From Desulfuromonas sp. KJ2020 (GTDB lineage: Bacteria > Desulfobacterota > Desulfuromonadia > Desulfuromonadales > SZUA-540): a stretch of 64,000 nucleotides of DNA. The position numbers and the translations under genes were made by a program. The notes under the pieces were generated by a model that was given only the letters and a program-made list of their open reading frames with translations, ran no database searches and was not told where the DNA came from. Below are positions 61,497 to 64,000 of the stretch, one piece after another; position 1 is the stretch's first letter; the number at the start of each line of letters is the position of its first letter. Location: positions 1,218,772-1,282,771 of the forward strand of contig NZ_JAKUKE010000001.1 of the NCBI RefSeq assembly GCF_024197615.1. The letters are read 5' to 3'.

Positions 61497-61821
61497 ATAA
61501 AAATAGACATATATGGAACCCTTTTGATTGCAGGCATAGATGACCTTTGTTCGTGAAAAGACCGGCTTTGCAGTCAAATAGCCAGAGGTTGTGCGGCCCG
61601 GCAGGAAGATTTGTCCGAAAAGCTGTGCAGGTGGCCTGAAGGAGGAAACATTAGTGTGTCGACCAAACTGTGTCACAAGCAGGATGTAAGGGAGGAAAGC
61701 TCTGTCTAAATCCGCCTCCTGATAAATTCCATAAAAATATATATGACAAATCTGTCACCGACAGCCTTTAAGTCCTGCCTGGGCGCCTCAACAGGGATTC
61801 ACTGTTACGGGTTGAATAACT
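61497..61821. other. Gene-free stretch between divergent cytochrome and chemoreceptor genes
   Basis: AT-rich sequence with no convincing coding frame. It lies between two divergent sigma-54-type promoters and would be the place for enhancer sites; I see no repeat shared with the GYGA-WATN-TCGC operators. A/T blocks occur at 61496-61512 and 61726-61745. Confidence 0.5.
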
Positions 61822-61837
61822 TGGCACTCCCCTTGCT
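61822..61837 (+). promoter_or_regulatory. Sigma-54 promoter of the chemoreceptor gene
   Basis: TGGCACTCCCCTTGCT is an almost perfect -24/-12 element. Predicted start near 61848, leaving a leader of about 145 bases to the ATG at 61993. Confidence 0.78.
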
Positions 61838-61992
61838 ATTGTCCAGGCTAAGCAGTCCTTTGCTGTCAGTAATTTGTCAATATCCCGCCGAGGAATTGTT
61901 TTTAAACACGGCCCGCGACCGGGTGCACAGGTCATTGCGTTACGAAAAGCCTGAATGCTTTTTGCCATACTCATTTTCAGGGAGGCTCAAGA

Positions 61993-63960
61993 ATGGCTCA
62001 GCCAGCCAAAAACGTCCGTACCATCCGGCGCAAGCTCCTGCGCGTCGCCCTTTTTTTCACCGTTGTTTCCCTGGCAACCATTGCTACCAGTTACTACTTT
62101 TTTTATCGCTCCCATACGGCCCTGTTGAGCGTGGCCAACGAGCAGGTTGAGAAGCTCAGTATTGTTGACCAGCTGAGCCAGGAGTTGGCCCTGATGCGGG
62201 GCAGTGAAAAGGATTTTCTGCTGGCGTCGGCCCGGGGCGACGAAAACGCCATGGAACAGTACAGCGATGCCCTATACGTCCGGGTAGAAGCCGTTCCGTC
62301 CCTGCTCGGGCAGCTTAAAACACTGTCCGAGGGAAATATCGAGATAAGCCGATCCGTATCCCAGCTGGAGGCGATTCAGGCCGACCTGCTCAGTAATCTC
62401 GATATTCTCGCCGATTCCTTGTTCGAGGGCGCCACCCTGGAAGAGGCTGACCCGGCCATCAAGGCGTTCGCCATGAACCTGCGCGAGTTCTCCAATGTGC
62501 TGCCCGTGATGAAAAAGGCCGTTCTCAAGGATGTGGCCCGCGGGAAAACCTCCGGTGCCTGGTCGCTTTCCATGTGGGCGATCCCTGTTGTCGGCCTGGT
62601 GCTGGTGGTGATAGGACTTTTCGCGGCTTCAGTGGTCGGCAAACGTATTACGGCATCCTTTGAAAAGTTCAAGGCCGGTGTTGCCAATCTTTCCGAAGGG
62701 AATTTTGAAGAAATTGAGGTTGACACCCACGATGAACTGGCCGAGGTGGCCACACTGTTCAATGAGTCTCTGCATAAGCTGCAGGACTCTATCATTACCG
62801 AAAGCGAGCGGGAAGAGACACAGAACAACCTTATCGGCTTTCTCGAGGTCGTCAGCGAAGCGGCTGACGGTGACCTCACCGTAAAGGCACCGGTTACCGC
62901 CGATGCCTTCGGCTCTATCGCGGACGCCTACAACCTGATGGTTGACAGCCTGGCAGAGCAGATGGCCGATACGCGCCGGAAGGCGGAAGAGGTCGGTCGC
63001 GAATCCCAGCATCTGCTGGAAATCTTCCGGACCATGGAAACCGGCGCTGAAAAGCAGGCGTCTCAGGTTCAGGAAGCCACGGACTTCGTTAACGAAACCT
63101 CTTCCACGACGCTGGAGATCTCGAATAAAGCCACCCTGGCGCAGGAAACCTCAGCTCTGGTGGATCAGGTTACCGAACAGGGTAACAGCTTGGTTATGCA
63201 GAACATTGAGGGGATGCAGCTGATCCGCGTCACCGTGCAGGTCATCAACAAAAAGATGAAATCCCTGTCCGAAAGGCTGCTGGAAATCGGCACCATCTCC
63301 CAGCTCATCTCCGAGGTTGCCACCCGGACGACCATTCTGGCCATGAACGCTTCTATCGAAGCGGCACGCGCTGGGGAACAGGGGCGTGGCTTCCTGGTTA
63401 TTTCCGATGAAATCAAGCGCCTGGCCGACAAGTCGGCCGAGGCCACCAAGCAGATTACCGGCATCATCAAGGCGATTCAGACCGAGGCGGGCGAAGTCAC
63501 CGCTTCGCTGGAAGAAGAAACCCGCACAGTTGAAGGGCAGACCAAGCTGGCCCAGGATACAGGCGATGCCTTCACTGAAATTCAGAAGGCCATCGGTGAC
63601 TCCAAGCAGGTTGTTACCGAGATCTTTGACCTGTCCCAGAAACAGCAGCACCTGACCAACGAGGCGGTGCTTTCCATGAAGGAAGTTTCGGTGATCTCCA
63701 AGCAGGCCATGTCCATGGTGAAGGATTCCGCTCGTATCTCGGATGGCCTCCATGACATGTCCGAAACTCTGCTGAGTTCTCTTTCTCAATTCATTTTGCC
63801 GGGTGAGGAAGATGATCTGCTGCAGCAGGGCGTGTCTTTTGATCTTTCCGGGGAGGCCTCGGTCGAAGGGGAGACGATGCCAGCAGAAGAGATCGAAGAG
63901 GATCTGGTGGCTCTGGAGGATGAAATATTCGATACGGAGCTGGACATCAAAATGGCCTGA
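61993..63960 (+). CDS. Methyl-accepting chemotaxis protein, PilJ-like
   Basis: A 655-residue receptor: membrane helix 1 (about 15-38), periplasmic four-helix-type sensor, membrane helix 2 (about 192-215), HAMP, a second HAMP-like segment (EAADGDLTVKAPVTADAFGSIADAYNLMVDSL) of the kind found in PilJ, and a signalling domain with the hairpin tip MNASIEAARAGEQGRGFLVI and KRLADKSAEATKQI. The acidic C terminus lacks a CheR-tethering pentapeptide. GGGAGG precedes the ATG. PilJ-type receptors feed Chp/Pil systems that steer type IV pili, which suits the MSHA locus nearby; the link is inference. Confidence 0.93.
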   Translation: MAQPAKNVRTIRRKLLRVALFFTVVSLATIATSYYFFYRSHTALLSVANEQVEKLSIVDQLSQELALMRGSEKDFLLASARGDENAMEQYSDALYVRVEAVPSLLGQLKTLSEGNIEISRSVSQLEAIQADLLSNLDILADSLFEGATLEEADPAIKAFAMNLREFSNVLPVMKKAVLKDVARGKTSGAWSLSMWAIPVVGLVLVVIGLFAASVVGKRITASFEKFKAGVANLSEGNFEEIEVDTHDELAEVATLFNESLHKLQDSIITESEREETQNNLIGFLEVVSEAADGDLTVKAPVTADAFGSIADAYNLMVDSLAEQMADTRRKAEEVGRESQHLLEIFRTMETGAEKQASQVQEATDFVNETSSTTLEISNKATLAQETSALVDQVTEQGNSLVMQNIEGMQLIRVTVQVINKKMKSLSERLLEIGTISQLISEVATRTTILAMNASIEAARAGEQGRGFLVISDEIKRLADKSAEATKQITGIIKAIQTEAGEVTASLEEETRTVEGQTKLAQDTGDAFTEIQKAIGDSKQVVTEIFDLSQKQQHLTNEAVLSMKEVSVISKQAMSMVKDSARISDGLHDMSETLLSSLSQFILPGEEDDLLQQGVSFDLSGEASVEGETMPAEEIEEDLVALEDEIFDTELDIKMA

Positions 63961-64000
63961 TGCTCCCACCGAAGTCTTCACTGAACGCAAAAAAGCCAGG

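Noticed and set aside
1..64000. tRNA, rRNA, CRISPR arrays, transposases, integrases
   Set aside because: I looked for cloverleaf-like sequence, regular direct repeats with spacers and DDE or recombinase motifs, and saw none.

Overview
The window reads as chromosomal DNA of a GC-rich, Gram-negative anaerobe of the Desulfuromonadia (the Geobacter/Desulfuromonas/Pelobacter relatives). This is inferred from tandem rubredoxins, multihaem c-type cytochromes with a matching outer-membrane porin, a GAF/sigma-54 regulator, RpoN-type promoters, an alpha-glucan cluster with GH57 and GH13 enzymes, and an MSHA-type pilus locus. No taxonomic marker gene (rRNA, tRNA) is present, so the assignment rests on gene content. 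I saw no insertion sequence, prophage, CRISPR array or RNA gene.

Layout. 1-9.4 kb (minus strand): a truncated NUDIX hydrolase; a rubredoxin-rubredoxin-lipB-lipA-trxB operon with a recognisable promoter; a 1512-residue glutamate synthase; an ElbB-like protein; an XRE-cupin regulator. 9.6-14 kb (plus): HAD phosphatase, an HtrA protease predicted to be a lipoprotein, a small unknown, RluD and PgeF, closed by a 20-bp-stem terminator. 14-17.6 kb: a DUF2845-like exported protein, TrkH/TrkA potassium uptake, and a lone HNH protein. 17.6-28.5 kb (minus): glycogen/alpha-glucan cluster (small acidic protein, GlgA, a long GH13 protein, GalT, GH57, and a nucleotidyltransferase fused to a degenerate phosphohexomutase). 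28.5-34.5 kb: CheY-like regulator plus histidine kinase, a YhcC-type radical SAM protein, a UvrD/PcrA helicase, and a tail-anchored cytochrome-b5 protein.

34.9-50.2 kb (plus) is a nearly complete MSHA pilus locus in canonical order: mshI, a PilN-like gene, mshJ, K, L, M, N, E, G, a pseudopilin at the mshB/F position, mshA, mshC, D, O, P, Q. The pilin gene mshA has its own sigma-54 promoter and its own terminator, which would let it be expressed far above the assembly genes. MshE carries the c-di-GMP-binding N-terminal double motif.

50.8-57 kb holds the most interesting unit. A three-gene operon encodes an outer-membrane beta-barrel (404 aa), a periplasmic decahaem cytochrome and a 13-haem lipoprotein cytochrome, together a candidate transmembrane electron conduit of the porin-cytochrome type. 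Its divergent neighbour is a GAF/AAA+/Fis sigma-54 activator. Between them lie a -24/-12 promoter pointing at the conduit and three copies of a GYGA-WATN-TCGC operator placed 60-110 bp upstream of it, where an enhancer-binding protein would be expected to act.

57-64 kb: SpeA and SpeE (polyamines), ProC, a monohaem cytochrome c and a PilJ-like chemoreceptor. The last two also have sigma-54-type promoters, so four RpoN-like promoters occur within about 17 kb, in front of a pilin, an electron conduit, a cytochrome and a chemoreceptor. My working hypothesis is a co-regulated surface programme of pilus, conduit and receptor for contact with surfaces or insoluble electron acceptors.
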